DNA of 43,081 nt, from contig BQIU01000028.1 of assembly GCA_021603905.1 (NCBI GenBank), positions 1-43,081 on the forward strand, read 5' to 3'. The number at the start of each line of letters is the position of its first letter. The stretch's first letter is position 1. Shown here one piece after another: positions 1 through 8,249 of the stretch. The notes under the pieces are model-generated. The model searched no databases. It was given only the letters and a program-made list of their open reading frames with translations, and was not told where the DNA came from. The position numbers were made by a program, and so were the translations under genes. The DNA comes from Nitrospirales bacterium. Its GTDB lineage: Bacteria; Nitrospirota; Nitrospiria; Nitrospirales; UBA8639.

Positions 1-49
1 TAACCCCTCTAGATGTAACACTTTTGACCATCACGAAAGGAGACAGCCT

Positions 50-226
50 ATGGATGGACTTGCTGCCCTTAATGCTGCAACCATACAAGCACAAACGACT
101 CTTCCCTTAATTGAGTCTGCGACCAATGTGCAATCAACACGTCAAGTGAAAACCCCAACGTCGGTTTCGATTGATGCTGTGACGATTTCTCCTGAAGCTG
201 CTGCCCTTCAAGATTCTCACAAATAG
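50..226 (+). CDS. small hypothetical protein, 58 aa
   Basis: The ATG at 50 sits about seven bases after a good ribosome binding site (AAAGGAGA, 36-43) and opens a 58-residue frame that ends just before a strong hairpin. The protein is Ala/Thr/Ser rich, has no signal peptide or membrane segment, and has a C-terminal stretch reading VTISPEAAAL. Similar 'SPEA-AL' strings occur in short proteins linked to flagellar or surface structures, but this is a resemblance from memory and not a family assignment. No neighbour indicates a role. The good RBS plus terminator make a real translated gene more likely than chance. Confidence 0.5.
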   Translation: MDGLAALNAATIQAQTTLPLIESATNVQSTRQVKTPTSVSIDAVTISPEAAALQDSHK

Positions 227-268
227 TTTTTACACCCTGAGATACAGGATCTTCGTTAGCATAATGGA

Positions 269-306
269 CTCTTCCCTTAGGCAGACTTGTCTGTCTGAGG
301 GAAGAG
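269..306 (+). terminator. terminator-like hairpin after the 58-aa gene
   Basis: CTCTTCCCTTAGGCAGAC at 269-286 pairs with 289-306 as a long stem interrupted by one G:T wobble and one mismatch, with a very short loop. It lies 43 bases after the stop of the small gene. The following bases (AAATTTCCCTTTCC) are only moderately T-rich, so it is either a rho-independent terminator or a transcript-stabilising hairpin. Confidence 0.5.
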
Positions 307-1004
307 AAATTTCCCTTTCCTAACAACCTGACTTCTTCCCAGTTTCTTTTCTTATAGCCGTTTCAAATAACTTCCGACATTTGATGCGTCTTATTTCGCT
401 GTCTTGTCTACCTTGAATCAACGCGTCAGACGGGACAGAGGCTTCAATATTGGTTGCCCATTCAATACGAATAGGGTGTCGCAATAATCGTAGACAAGGT
501 CACAACTGAGACTTAATTGGATTCGCTATAATTGTCCACTGATGCATATGAATGCTTGAGTTGAAATTGTCAGTGGATTCTATTCTCACTCCTCACTATA
601 TGCTTAGACCATGCATGTGGCATGTCGTGAACACTGAATTCTCGAAATAAATATTAGCAGAATCATCTTACACACATTCCAATAGTGATTGATGATATAG
701 TGAATAAATGATCACATCAGGCAGATTCAAAGAAAATCAATACTCAGCCAAAATAATAACCAGAATAGTCCTTACTCACAGTAATAGAACATTTCTGAAT
801 GCCTGATGCCACAACCTCTACGATCAAGACTGTTACTCCAAATAATCTTGCAGAGTCTTGTCAGTATGTGTGAAAAGCCTCAAAAGGCTTAATTCTGACA
901 CATTTCTCACAGTCGACTTCTCGCTTTTCCATCCTTTCTACCCTTCTAAAGATATCGACACCAAGATAATGATAAAGGGCCAAGGAATTTCAAGCGTTTC
1001 TTAC
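307..1004. other. gene-poor, A+T-rich region
   Basis: About 700 bases with no open frame that has a plausible ribosome binding site or a recognisable product on either strand. A 93-codon plus-strand frame opening at 858 has no Shine-Dalgarno and an unconvincing composition. Nothing recognisable as RNA was seen. Confidence 0.4.
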
Positions 1005-1035
1005 CATGGTCGAACCGTTTCTCGGTTCGACCATG
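1005..1035. repeat. perfect 13-bp inverted repeat with 5-base loop
   Basis: CATGGTCGAACCG (1005-1017), loop TTTCT, then the exact reverse complement CGGTTCGACCATG (1023-1035). No T-run follows on either side, so a simple terminator is unlikely. It could be a regulator's operator, a REP-like element or an RNA hairpin. It is about 75 bases upstream of an unusually strong Shine-Dalgarno at 1111-1120. Confidence 0.7.
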
Positions 1036-1144
1036 ATGAATTGGTATCATGCGTGAATCGTGCTTTTTCTGTATATAGATCCCAATATATTTTTGTTTCA
1101 CATTTCCTAAAAGGAGGAGGCCAGATGTCACCCCACTAGTCATT

Positions 1145-1450
1145 ATGGCAAACGAAGTTTTTGTTGGATCCGTAATCTCTTTTTCAGCTTGCATTGCCCA
1201 TAATGTAGTGGCCAATGTCGATGACAAATATGAAATGAGACTTGGGATTGATGGAATTACTGAGATATAAATTGGAGCACGATTGATTAAAGATGTGTCA
1301 GCTGTGATATTTTTAAAAAATCTTTGCCGTCATCCTGATCCGCATGACGATTTACCGCTTTGTAAAAGAAATCAAACCTGGCTGCCAGATGAGGAACAGA
1401 TAGCTAACCTAAACATCGATGGTTCTTTGCCCGATAGGCGAGAATATTAA
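1145..1450 (+). pseudogene. possible interrupted small gene
   Basis: A single reading frame runs from the ATG at 1145 to a TAA at 1448-1450 with one internal TAA (1268-1270), giving 41 plus 59 codons. A very strong Shine-Dalgarno (AAGGAGGAGG, 1111-1120) lies upstream, but the ATG properly spaced from it (1125) gives only four codons in another frame. This would fit a small gene decayed by an indel and a nonsense codon. The product is not recognised and the whole could be coincidental. Confidence 0.2.
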
Positions 1451-1481
1451 TTCACGGTGAGCCTGGAATGAGGAATTTCAC

Positions 1482-2102
1482 ATGACTGAGAAGTTTATAC
1501 GGGATGCCTTGATTTTATGGACGACGATTGACCCAATCGGGACCTTGGCAATTTTTACGGCAATTACCAGTAAATTAAACGCAACCCAGCGAAAAAAAAC
1601 GGCATGGAAAGCCATCTTGTACAGTGCAGCCATTCTGCTGGGAGCCATCGTGCTCGGTCAAATTCTCCTTTCCTCCATGGGTATTCGACTCCTTTCTTTA
1701 CAAGTAGCGGGAGGAGTCATTCTATTTTTATTCGGCCTTCAAATGGTTTTTGGAAGCGGAGTCACAAGCAATCAAACAACGGAAGAGCCAGGCCACGATA
1801 TTGCCGTGTTTCCACTGGCCGTGCCATCAATCGCGACGCCGGGAGCCATTCTTGCCGTCATCTTATTAACGGACAACCATCTCTATTCCATTCCTGTGCA
1901 GGCGACGACAGCTGCCATACTTCTTGGCATACTGGCCATAACACTCATCTGTATGCTTGCGGCAACTCCCATACTCAAGGTAATCGGAATGAATGGGGCT
2001 TCGATCATGGTTCGGGTCATGGGAATGGTCCTGGCGGCCTTATCGACTGAATTCGTCATGGAAGCCTTACAGATCCCACAGTGGATGGGAGCCGAACCGT
2101 AA
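1482..2102 (+). CDS. MarC family integral membrane protein, 206 aa
   Basis: The length and pattern of about six hydrophobic helices match the MarC/UPF0056 family of inner-membrane proteins. Family features include an early helix with a DPIG segment (residues 17-20), a glycine-rich helix LQVAGGVILFLFGLQM, and the central PLAVPSIATPGAI segment before the second half. The name comes from the E. coli mar region, but MarC itself was shown not to mediate multiple antibiotic resistance, and the substrate of the family is unknown. The ATG at 1482 follows GAGGAATTTCAC with good spacing. It is flanked by gene-poor DNA upstream and an unrelated small gene downstream, so it is probably transcribed alone. 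Confidence 0.88.
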   Translation: MTEKFIRDALILWTTIDPIGTLAIFTAITSKLNATQRKKTAWKAILYSAAILLGAIVLGQILLSSMGIRLLSLQVAGGVILFLFGLQMVFGSGVTSNQTTEEPGHDIAVFPLAVPSIATPGAILAVILLTDNHLYSIPVQATTAAILLGILAITLICMLAATPILKVIGMNGASIMVRVMGMVLAALSTEFVMEALQIPQWMGAEP

Positions 2103-2160
2103 CTCCATACGTCTCACGGGAATCTGCCTAATTCATCTCATGAACTTCATCATCGTTTCT

Positions 2161-2221
2161 TTGACAAACGTATAAATTTTCAGCATATTGCTCATGACAT
2201 GTCATTTAATGTTAATGTCAT
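2161..2221 (+). promoter_or_regulatory. sigma70-like promoter with ATGTCAT repeats
   Basis: TTGACA at 2161-2166 is followed after 17 bases by CATATT (2184-2189), a reasonable sigma70 pair. Just downstream are the perfect palindrome ATGACATGTCAT (2194-2205) and a second ATGTCAT (2215-2221), placed where an operator could sit. It would drive the gene starting at 2249. No regulator is identifiable. Confidence 0.4.
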
Positions 2222-2248
2222 CAAGTAAATGATTGCGAGGGGCTACGT

Positions 2249-2590
2249 ATGATCACATGGGTGATACCAGCGTTAAAAGCCGTTTTTCCACATATCGGCA
2301 CAATCATTTCGGCCACAGCACCAGCATTCACAAAAAGAGCGTCTGATGCCCCTCCTAATCAATCCCATTTGTTGCAACAACAAATTAGCGAGTTGCAAAC
2401 GGCCGCGTCTCAAAACGCGACACATGTCAAAGAACTTGCCGAACAATTACAAAGTACGGCATTAGCCTTAGAGCAAGCCGAGTCTTTAGCTATAACATAT
2501 TATCAGCGTTCATGGCAGGCAAGCCTTGGGGCGTTAGCCATCTCGATCATATCACTCTGTATGGTTATATTTTATGGCCTCAGGCTCTAA
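2249..2590 (+). CDS. small coiled-coil protein with C-terminal membrane anchor, 113 aa
   Basis: The ATG is preceded by GCGAGGGGC at suitable spacing. The chain has a moderately hydrophobic N-terminus (residues 1-25) and a Gln/Ala/Leu-rich heptad-like middle (about 42-85), which predicts a coiled coil. One strongly hydrophobic C-terminal segment (about 92-111) ends in GLRL at the very C-terminus. This resembles a tail-anchored membrane protein with a helical domain. I do not recognise the family, and no neighbour suggests a function. Confidence 0.55.
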   Translation: MITWVIPALKAVFPHIGTIISATAPAFTKRASDAPPNQSHLLQQQISELQTAASQNATHVKELAEQLQSTALALEQAESLAITYYQRSWQASLGALAISIISLCMVIFYGLRL

Positions 2591-2924
2591 GTTCTCCCCT
2601 CTCGTCTGGCAAATGCATGCACACCAGTGCGCCCCACGAATCTTCTGGGTCCCACCATACTCAAATACATAAATTCCTCTTTACAATAATCGAATGCGAG
2701 AAATCCAAGTCAAAAGCCATAAAGTCAATACACTCGTGGGTATCAGGTAAAGAAGTGGGGAGAGAACAACCAAGTGCATGGGGGGACGACACAGGAAATA
2801 CCCAAGCAAATTAAGTCCTATCGCCGCAGGAATCTATCCGCCCCTTGCCCATATTGTTGCTGCTTGTTAAGCTCATAGCGTCACAAAATCATTCATGTTA
2901 TTCGTCAAAAAAGGAGTATCCCCT
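2591..2924. other. intergenic region, no gene seen
   Basis: About 330 bases between two small plus-strand genes. Open frames here are short, lack ribosome binding sites and overlap one another. No hairpin followed by a T-run was found. Confidence 0.4.
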
Positions 2925-3350
2925 ATGGGAGAAGTCGATACTAGCGCAGCCCCACCACCACCAATGATTGATTTAACAGCCGTTGAGGTCAATCCTGCTA
3001 TAGGTGAACGGTACTATAAGGCAGCCATTGTGCATTCGAAGCAAGGGACAACTTATCGGATGGTGGCCAAGACTCTACCGGATGGCCGGTTAGATCTCGT
3101 TCATTTTGTGTGCGATCTTGGCACAGATGGGACGATGTTCGGAAAACGAAGAGTGCGGCGGATTGAGTCCCAGCCCGTGGCTCGGTTTGATGCAGAAATC
3201 GACACCATCAAAAAAGACATCACCGATAATGGGGAAGAAATCCAAGGCGTATGGGAACATGACTTAAACAACATTCAGGATGTTGCAGAGCAAGTCAGCA
3301 GCTTGGATGCCTGGATGGTGGCAACAGCCAAAGAAATCGTGCCTGCCTAG
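2925..3350 (+). CDS. hypothetical protein, 141 aa
   Basis: The ATG at 2925 is chosen over the in-frame ATG at 2895 because AAGGAG (2911-2916) sits nine bases upstream. The N-terminus has a short proline run (residues 10-13), followed by a mixed alpha/beta portion rich in charged residues and a C-terminal helical part. No signal peptide or membrane helix is visible, so it is probably cytoplasmic. I do not recognise the family. It converges with the ATP-grasp gene, with a C/G-run hairpin in between. Confidence 0.6.
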   Translation: MGEVDTSAAPPPPMIDLTAVEVNPAIGERYYKAAIVHSKQGTTYRMVAKTLPDGRLDLVHFVCDLGTDGTMFGKRRVRRIESQPVARFDAEIDTIKKDITDNGEEIQGVWEHDLNNIQDVAEQVSSLDAWMVATAKEIVPA

Positions 3351-3406
3351 AAATTTAGGACTTCTGTTATTTCCCTGGCATCGTCTGGGTTTTCTAACTC
3401 CTCCAT

Positions 3407-3430
3407 CCCCCTCTAGGAAAAAGGGGGGGG
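3407..3430. terminator. possible bidirectional terminator hairpin
   Basis: CCCCCT (3407-3412) can pair with AGGGGG (3422-3427) between two converging genes. The loop region is A-rich and the G-run is eight bases long. The stem is short, so this is weak support for shared termination. Confidence 0.3.
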
Positions 3431-3489
3431 AAGCTTGAAGACTTCGCAAACTTTCGTTTCTGCTCGCTAAACTTGGAAAAACCAAATTT

Positions 3490-4761
3490 TCATACGCGGA
3501 AGACTCCTGGTTGAATAACAGAGGAGACCTGTGTTTTCATCACGACATGTATCCGTCGATGGGCTTCTCGCAAGGATTCTTCTACCTCTTCGGGCCGTGT
3601 ACCTCTGGCTAAAATAAACCCAAGGTATCGCTTTCCTTCCGGCAAAGGAATAAGCGATTCACCTGGCTTTGCTGACATGACTACCTCTTCAACACCAGGA
3701 ACACGTTGAGCTTCCTCTTGCCCTTCGACCCTCACTAAAATCCCTTCTTGGGGTATCGGGATCATCATGACTCCTCCCGCACGCTTCACGAGATCCAAAG
3801 ACGGAAGGTCTTGACCAAGTGCGTGAAGCAGAATGAGTTCCTCTAACGATCTACCAGTCCCAAACTCCAACATTCGAGAGCATTTTCCGCCAATACTCCG
3901 TGCAGCCACTTCAATCACCCAAATGTCTTGATCATTAATCCGTAACTCTCCATGGACAGGTCCTTCTCGGAGTCCAATAGCGCGCGCGGCCTTTGCCAAA
4001 GACTCCGTAATTCGTGTTTGTGTGTCAGACGGAAGACGTGAAGGCGTCACATAAATCGTTTCTTCAAAATAAGGACCGTCGAGCGGATCGGGTTTGTCAA
4101 ACAGAGCCAGAGGATGAAACACATTCTTTGTGAGTAACCCCTCCAGCGCAACTTCGATTCCGGGAATAAAGTCTTCAATAAGGATTTGACGGCTCGCAAT
4201 ATCGTGTTCGAAATTTGGAAAGGTTTTTAACAGATTGGCAATTCGGATAAAGGCTTGCAGGAAACTCTCCTGATCATCCGCACGTATCACACCACAGCTA
4301 CCCGAGAGCGTGATCGGTTTGAGCACGCAAGGAAAGGTGACGTGCGGAACCACGTCCGCTGGCATCTCATCGACACTAACCACCATAAAGTTTGGGCACG
4401 GGAGCCCTTCTTTCTGCAACAGCCTCCGCATCGTGTGTTTGTTGCTCGCAGCTCGTACCGAATCAATCGAATTGGCAAGGTGTCCTAGAGCTTCGGAAAT
4501 GATCGATGCCAAAACTGCCGTCTGATCGTTGACCCCAAGGACCACATCAATAGGAGAACCTTTAGCATACGTCATCACGGCAGGAATAGCGGTGTCAGGA
4601 TTATGCAGATCAAGAATGAGAAAGTTCTCTGGAGATTGTACAAGAAATTCAGGTGGAGCATCCCCGGCAATCGTCAGGGATACACCAACTTTCCTGGCAG
4701 CTTCCAGGAAAGCCTCGCCACGATAGCTCATCGAAGGAAGTAGGAGAAGCAGATGTGCCAT
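3490..4761 (-). CDS. ATP-grasp domain ligase, 423 aa
   Basis: ATP-grasp enzymes join a carboxylate, via an acyl-phosphate made with ATP, to an amine or similar nucleophile. Visible parts are a pre-ATP-grasp alpha/beta domain (residues 1-105), a nucleotide-binding core with PCVLKPITLSGSCGV (144-158) as the glycine-rich loop, ILIEDFIPGIEVALEG (193-208), and a metal-binding tail HGELRI..WVIEVAAR (270-288). A C-terminal domain of about 110 residues follows, of the kind seen in L-amino-acid ligases. It is the last gene of a three-gene minus-strand cluster, 96 bases after the radical SAM gene. Only a weak RBS precedes the ATG. The substrate cannot be told from sequence: an amino acid ligase or a peptide- or cofactor-modifying ligase are both possible. 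Confidence 0.85.
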   Translation of the reverse strand: MAHLLLLLPSMSYRGEAFLEAARKVGVSLTIAGDAPPEFLVQSPENFLILDLHNPDTAIPAVMTYAKGSPIDVVLGVNDQTAVLASIISEALGHLANSIDSVRAASNKHTMRRLLQKEGLPCPNFMVVSVDEMPADVVPHVTFPCVLKPITLSGSCGVIRADDQESFLQAFIRIANLLKTFPNFEHDIASRQILIEDFIPGIEVALEGLLTKNVFHPLALFDKPDPLDGPYFEETIYVTPSRLPSDTQTRITESLAKAARAIGLREGPVHGELRINDQDIWVIEVAARSIGGKCSRMLEFGTGRSLEELILLHALGQDLPSLDLVKRAGGVMMIPIPQEGILVRVEGQEEAQRVPGVEEVVMSAKPGESLIPLPEGKRYLGFILARGTRPEEVEESLREAHRRIHVVMKTQVSSVIQPGVFRV

Positions 4762-4857
4762 GTGAGAATCCGAAATTCGTTATGTCAAAAGACTGATTCA
4801 AAAAGGAGTCGTGACCTAATATGGAGTCACACTCATACCTTGGAGACTCAGGAAATT

Positions 4858-6447
4858 TCATGTTTTGGAAGAACACTCGACAGAATGTATTTGATCAGTC
4901 GTCGGCTCTGCACAACAAAACCAGGGTTCAGACATCCGGGGAGGACGTACACGATCCGGATTCATAGAAACGGCTTTGTCCGACGAAGAAAAATCAAGCC
5001 CCGCGGTGTCATACACCAATTCCCATAAACGATAAAAGGTCTGTTCCGAATCTTCCTTCGTTTTCGTGCTTTCCTCCACAACCTTTGATACCGATTGCTG
5101 TAACGAGTCCATACGTGGATCAGGGTGTGACCACTTGTGCTGAAATTTCTCCTGATCAAGCGACCCGAGAAACTGGGCCATTGGTGTCGGATGAGTCTCG
5201 GGTGGGGTTAATAATGCCGAGCCAGGGGGGACCAAGAGTCGAACACTGTATTGAACAGGATCAATACAGTCTATGAGCCCATGCCGTTCAACCAAATCAA
5301 ACATTTCGACATAATCGTCTAAGGTTGTCCAGGGTGTAAAAGCGACCAAAGAAGGACGAAGGGTAATCCCGGCAGACTGCAGAATGTCGTGCGCCATAAA
5401 GATATCCTTGCGCGTATGTCCCTTTTCCAAATGAAGAAGAACATTTTCACTAAATGACTCCACCGCGGATATGACGAACAGACAGCCGAGTTGACTGAAT
5501 TCTTGGAAGAGTAATTGGTGTTTCAATATATGCTCAATTTTGGTGGTGAAATCAAACGTCATATGAGGAAACTCTTCATGCATGGCGCGAACAATGTTCA
5601 GCGAGTGACCAGGTCCATTCAAGAAATCTGGATCACCAAAGGTAATATGAACGGCGCCAGCTTTGACCTGCTGTCGAATATCTGCCAACACCACCTGAGC
5701 CGGGAACAGGTAAAACTTTCCTTGATAAACAGGAACAATGGGACAATGCAAACACATATGAAGGCACCCACGACTCGCTTCAACGTAACCCACCACATGC
5801 TCCAGCCCCTGATATTCCAAGCGTGCATATTCGCAAAGCGGGGAAAGTTGTGTCCGCGTGGGGACAGGAAAGAGTTCTTTATGAGACACATCTGTGGTAG
5901 AGGCATGCGACGACCAACTGATTCGCTTCAAGAAGGGAGGGACAATCGAGTCCGCACAACTCACACCTTCGACCTGCGTCACCAAAGTCGATACAGGGTC
6001 ATTGGGCATTTCAAAGAAAGATTGAGCACTGGCCAGTTGTTCTAAAAGATTCACCAAAGGCGTTTCATATTCCCCACCGATCACGGAATCAGCAAGGTGA
6101 CTCAGTAAATACTCTGCGTTCAGTGAGGCATAGAGACCATAAAAACAAATATGCGCATTGGGATTGATGTGACGAATGCGTTCGGCCACTTGGCATCCTA
6201 AGGAAAGCGCCGTATGCATCGGCACGGAAATACCCACAACACGTGCCTGTTTAACACGTTGTGCATCAAAATCCTCTACCGACAAATCTAATGTAAAGGG
6301 AGCATAGCCCTTCTGCTCAAGGAATCCGGCAGGCTGCGCCAGACCAATTGGCTGATGCCCTAACTCATAACAAGAAATGAGAAGGATGGCTCCCGGTTGT
6401 TGAAGAAATTTATTGGCTTTATCTGTTATTAACGAAAGATGGGTCAT
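4858..6447 (-). CDS. radical SAM protein with C-terminal CCAEP tail, 529 aa
   Basis: The N-terminal domain (about 18-140) looks like a B12-binding Rossmann fold, but I see no DxHxxG base-off motif. The radical SAM core begins near residue 220 with EASRGCLHMCLHCP, giving C228, C232 and C235 as the CX3CX2C ligands of the 4Fe-4S cluster. The GDPDFLNG segment follows. Near the end, EPWFCCAEP places CCAEP at residues 511-515. From memory this defines a family named for a CUAEP/CCAEP tail, in which some members have selenocysteine at the second position; here both codons are TGT. The ATG follows GTGAGGCGTC. It is the middle gene of a cluster with DUF169 (24 bases upstream) and the ATP-grasp gene. 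The reaction is unknown. Confidence 0.88.
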   Translation of the reverse strand: MTHLSLITDKANKFLQQPGAILLISCYELGHQPIGLAQPAGFLEQKGYAPFTLDLSVEDFDAQRVKQARVVGISVPMHTALSLGCQVAERIRHINPNAHICFYGLYASLNAEYLLSHLADSVIGGEYETPLVNLLEQLASAQSFFEMPNDPVSTLVTQVEGVSCADSIVPPFLKRISWSSHASTTDVSHKELFPVPTRTQLSPLCEYARLEYQGLEHVVGYVEASRGCLHMCLHCPIVPVYQGKFYLFPAQVVLADIRQQVKAGAVHITFGDPDFLNGPGHSLNIVRAMHEEFPHMTFDFTTKIEHILKHQLLFQEFSQLGCLFVISAVESFSENVLLHLEKGHTRKDIFMAHDILQSAGITLRPSLVAFTPWTTLDDYVEMFDLVERHGLIDCIDPVQYSVRLLVPPGSALLTPPETHPTPMAQFLGSLDQEKFQHKWSHPDPRMDSLQQSVSKVVEESTKTKEDSEQTFYRLWELVYDTAGLDFSSSDKAVSMNPDRVRPPRMSEPWFCCAEPTTDQIHSVECSSKT

Positions 6448-6471
6448 GACGCCTCACTGTTCTTGACAACG

Positions 6472-7203
6472 TTACTGACGTTTGGGAAATCGACGACCAT
6501 CAGCATTGGCATAAGTCGCCACACGAGCATTCGCCTCACGCCTGGTCTCGAGTTTGTCAACGACCTCAGCAAAGCGATTTGCTGGAATCGTACAGGTCAT
6601 CTCATCTGGAGACATGCCAGTGCGGATACGGCTCAGCGTACACCCCGTACTCATCGCAATCTGGTTCTGCTCCTTCGCCAGAGGAATAATATGGCACTGT
6701 GGCTTGCCAACAATCGACATGTCACCAAATGCATCATGCAACACCATCCCTTGAAACGCACTCAGACGAAGAAGGATGACGTCGGGATCGATGCTCGTCT
6801 GGGAGACAGGACCATAGGTAATAAACTGATACCGATTCTTCACGACCGGCAGCTGCATCGCTTCTTCAGGAGTCACCCACTCACTCTCTAGGAGCCCCTG
6901 AACATCCTCGTTCTGCATGACATCACCAAGCGCCTTGAGACCGTGCGTGACGCTCCCAACGCTACAGTTAAAATGATCCTCAGCTTTTGTTGTGAAGGTG
7001 CGGTTCTCAGATTGAATCCAAAATACACAGCCAGCCGTCACTTTCCCCGTACGGCCATCCGCACTTGGATCTGGCATCTCACCATCATGGAACGGAACAC
7101 CTTCCGGGACCTCTTGAGAAAATGTGATAGCAATAGGCGTATGCGAGAGACCCAAGGCTTGCTTAAATCGATTCGCTAATTCTTCCCACTTTGTCATGAC
7201 CAC
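6472..7203 (-). CDS. DUF169 family protein, 243 aa
   Basis: The sequence matches what I know of DUF169 (COG2043). It has an early PIAITF segment, the CVFWIQ...HFNCSVGSVTHGL cysteine-containing stretch (about residues 59-90), a central PDVILLRL segment, and a late CTIPANRF. Conserved cysteines suggest metal or cofactor binding, but no activity is established to my knowledge. A GTG start at 7203 is supported by GGAGG with seven intervening bases; the ATG two codons later would be too far from it. It is the first gene of the cluster with the radical SAM and ATP-grasp genes, so a shared pathway is likely. It is divergent from the FAH-family gene. Confidence 0.85.
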   Translation of the reverse strand: MVMTKWEELANRFKQALGLSHTPIAITFSQEVPEGVPFHDGEMPDPSADGRTGKVTAGCVFWIQSENRTFTTKAEDHFNCSVGSVTHGLKALGDVMQNEDVQGLLESEWVTPEEAMQLPVVKNRYQFITYGPVSQTSIDPDVILLRLSAFQGMVLHDAFGDMSIVGKPQCHIIPLAKEQNQIAMSTGCTLSRIRTGMSPDEMTCTIPANRFAEVVDKLETRREANARVATYANADGRRFPKRQ

Positions 7204-7376
7204 GGGTATTCCTCCAGAAATAAAATAGAGAACGTATTAGAAGGGCGTCATAGTGTACCATGCCTTACTGCCAGTCGGGAATAATCGTACTGAAGCCAAC
7301 GATACAGAGCAAAACTCATCAACCTGCCATTACCGCCTCAAAGCTATTTCTTTCACAGTGACAAACACGTAAACTG

Positions 7377-7392
7377 GATTTTTTAAAAAATC
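7377..7392. repeat. 16-bp A/T palindrome upstream of the FAH-family gene
   Basis: GATTTTTTAAAAAATC is a perfect palindrome 24 bases before the ATG at 7416, in the divergent intergenic region. It may be a bent-DNA or operator site, or a chance A/T palindrome. Confidence 0.35.
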
Positions 7393-7415
7393 GACGTACG
7401 AAGGGATATTCGTTC

Positions 7416-8216
7416 ATGCACATCATCAGATTTCGAGATTCTTCAGGTCAAATCAGCTATGGGGAACAAGTTGACGAACAGAAAGCCAGGCTCATTAACG
7501 GTGACATTTTGAGAACCTACGAGGTCACAGAAAAGACTACGACAATCCAAAAACTACTGGCCCCGATTGTTCCGCCTACCATTCTTTGCATTGGACTAAA
7601 CTATCGTGCTCATGCCGAAGAAACCGGAGCGAAGCTTCCTGAACATCCCGTGCTCTTTATCAAGGCCGCCAATGCCCTCAATAATCCAGGAGATCCCATT
7701 GTGATCCCAACGGTCGCGCCGGGAGAGGTGGACTATGAATGTGAGCTGGCTATCGTCATAGGGAAACCAGCCAAAAATGTGCTTCGACAAAACGCCCTGA
7801 ATTATGTGCTCGGGTACACCTGCGCAAATGATGTCAGTGCGCGTCGATGGCAGAAAGACGGTGGAGGAAAACAATGGTGCCGGGGAAAATCGTTTGACAC
7901 GTTTTGTCCACTTGGGCCGGGCCTGGTCACTACAGACGAAATTCCCAACCCGAATAACCTTAAGATCCAAACCATACTCAATGGCGACATCATGCAAGAT
8001 TCGAACACATCCGATATGATTTTCAATATTCCAACACTGATTAGTTTTTTAAGCCAAAGTACGACGTTACTTCCAGGTACGGTCATTCTCACAGGCACCC
8101 CTCCCGGAGTCGGCTTTGCTCGAACACCGCCCGTCTTTCTTCAAGACGGAGATCAGGTCACCATCGAGATCGAGCACATTGGAAGACTGAGCAATCCAGT
8201 GATGAAAGAAAAGTAA
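7416..8216 (+). CDS. fumarylacetoacetate hydrolase (FAH) family protein, 266 aa
   Basis: The family includes C-C bond hydrolases, 2-hydroxyhepta-2,4-diene-1,7-dioate isomerases and acylpyruvases that bind Mg2+. The fold is seen from PTILCIGLNYRAHAEE (54-69) and the metal-ligand region VDYECELAIVIG with E108 and E110. ANDVSARRWQ follows with D139 as the third likely ligand, then KSFDTFCPLGP (158-168) and LLPGTVILTGTPPGVGFAR near the end. The length of about 266 residues is normal for single-domain members. The exact substrate cannot be named; aromatic-acid degradation partners are absent nearby. It appears to be a stand-alone gene. Confidence 0.9.
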   Translation: MHIIRFRDSSGQISYGEQVDEQKARLINGDILRTYEVTEKTTTIQKLLAPIVPPTILCIGLNYRAHAEETGAKLPEHPVLFIKAANALNNPGDPIVIPTVAPGEVDYECELAIVIGKPAKNVLRQNALNYVLGYTCANDVSARRWQKDGGGKQWCRGKSFDTFCPLGPGLVTTDEIPNPNNLKIQTILNGDIMQDSNTSDMIFNIPTLISFLSQSTTLLPGTVILTGTPPGVGFARTPPVFLQDGDQVTIEIEHIGRLSNPVMKEK

Positions 8217-8249
8217 AGACCGAGGGACGAAGACACTTGAGAGACAAGG

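Noticed and set aside
1008..1035. GGTTCGACC as a tRNA T-loop
   Set aside because: It is one arm of a perfect simple inverted repeat; no acceptor or anticodon stem is found.
858..1139. 93-codon plus-strand open frame
   Set aside because: No ribosome binding site, composition unlike neighbours, and it contains the perfect inverted repeat; probably non-coding.
946..1227. 93-codon minus-strand open frame
   Set aside because: Overlaps the same repeat region, no ribosome binding site and no recognisable features.
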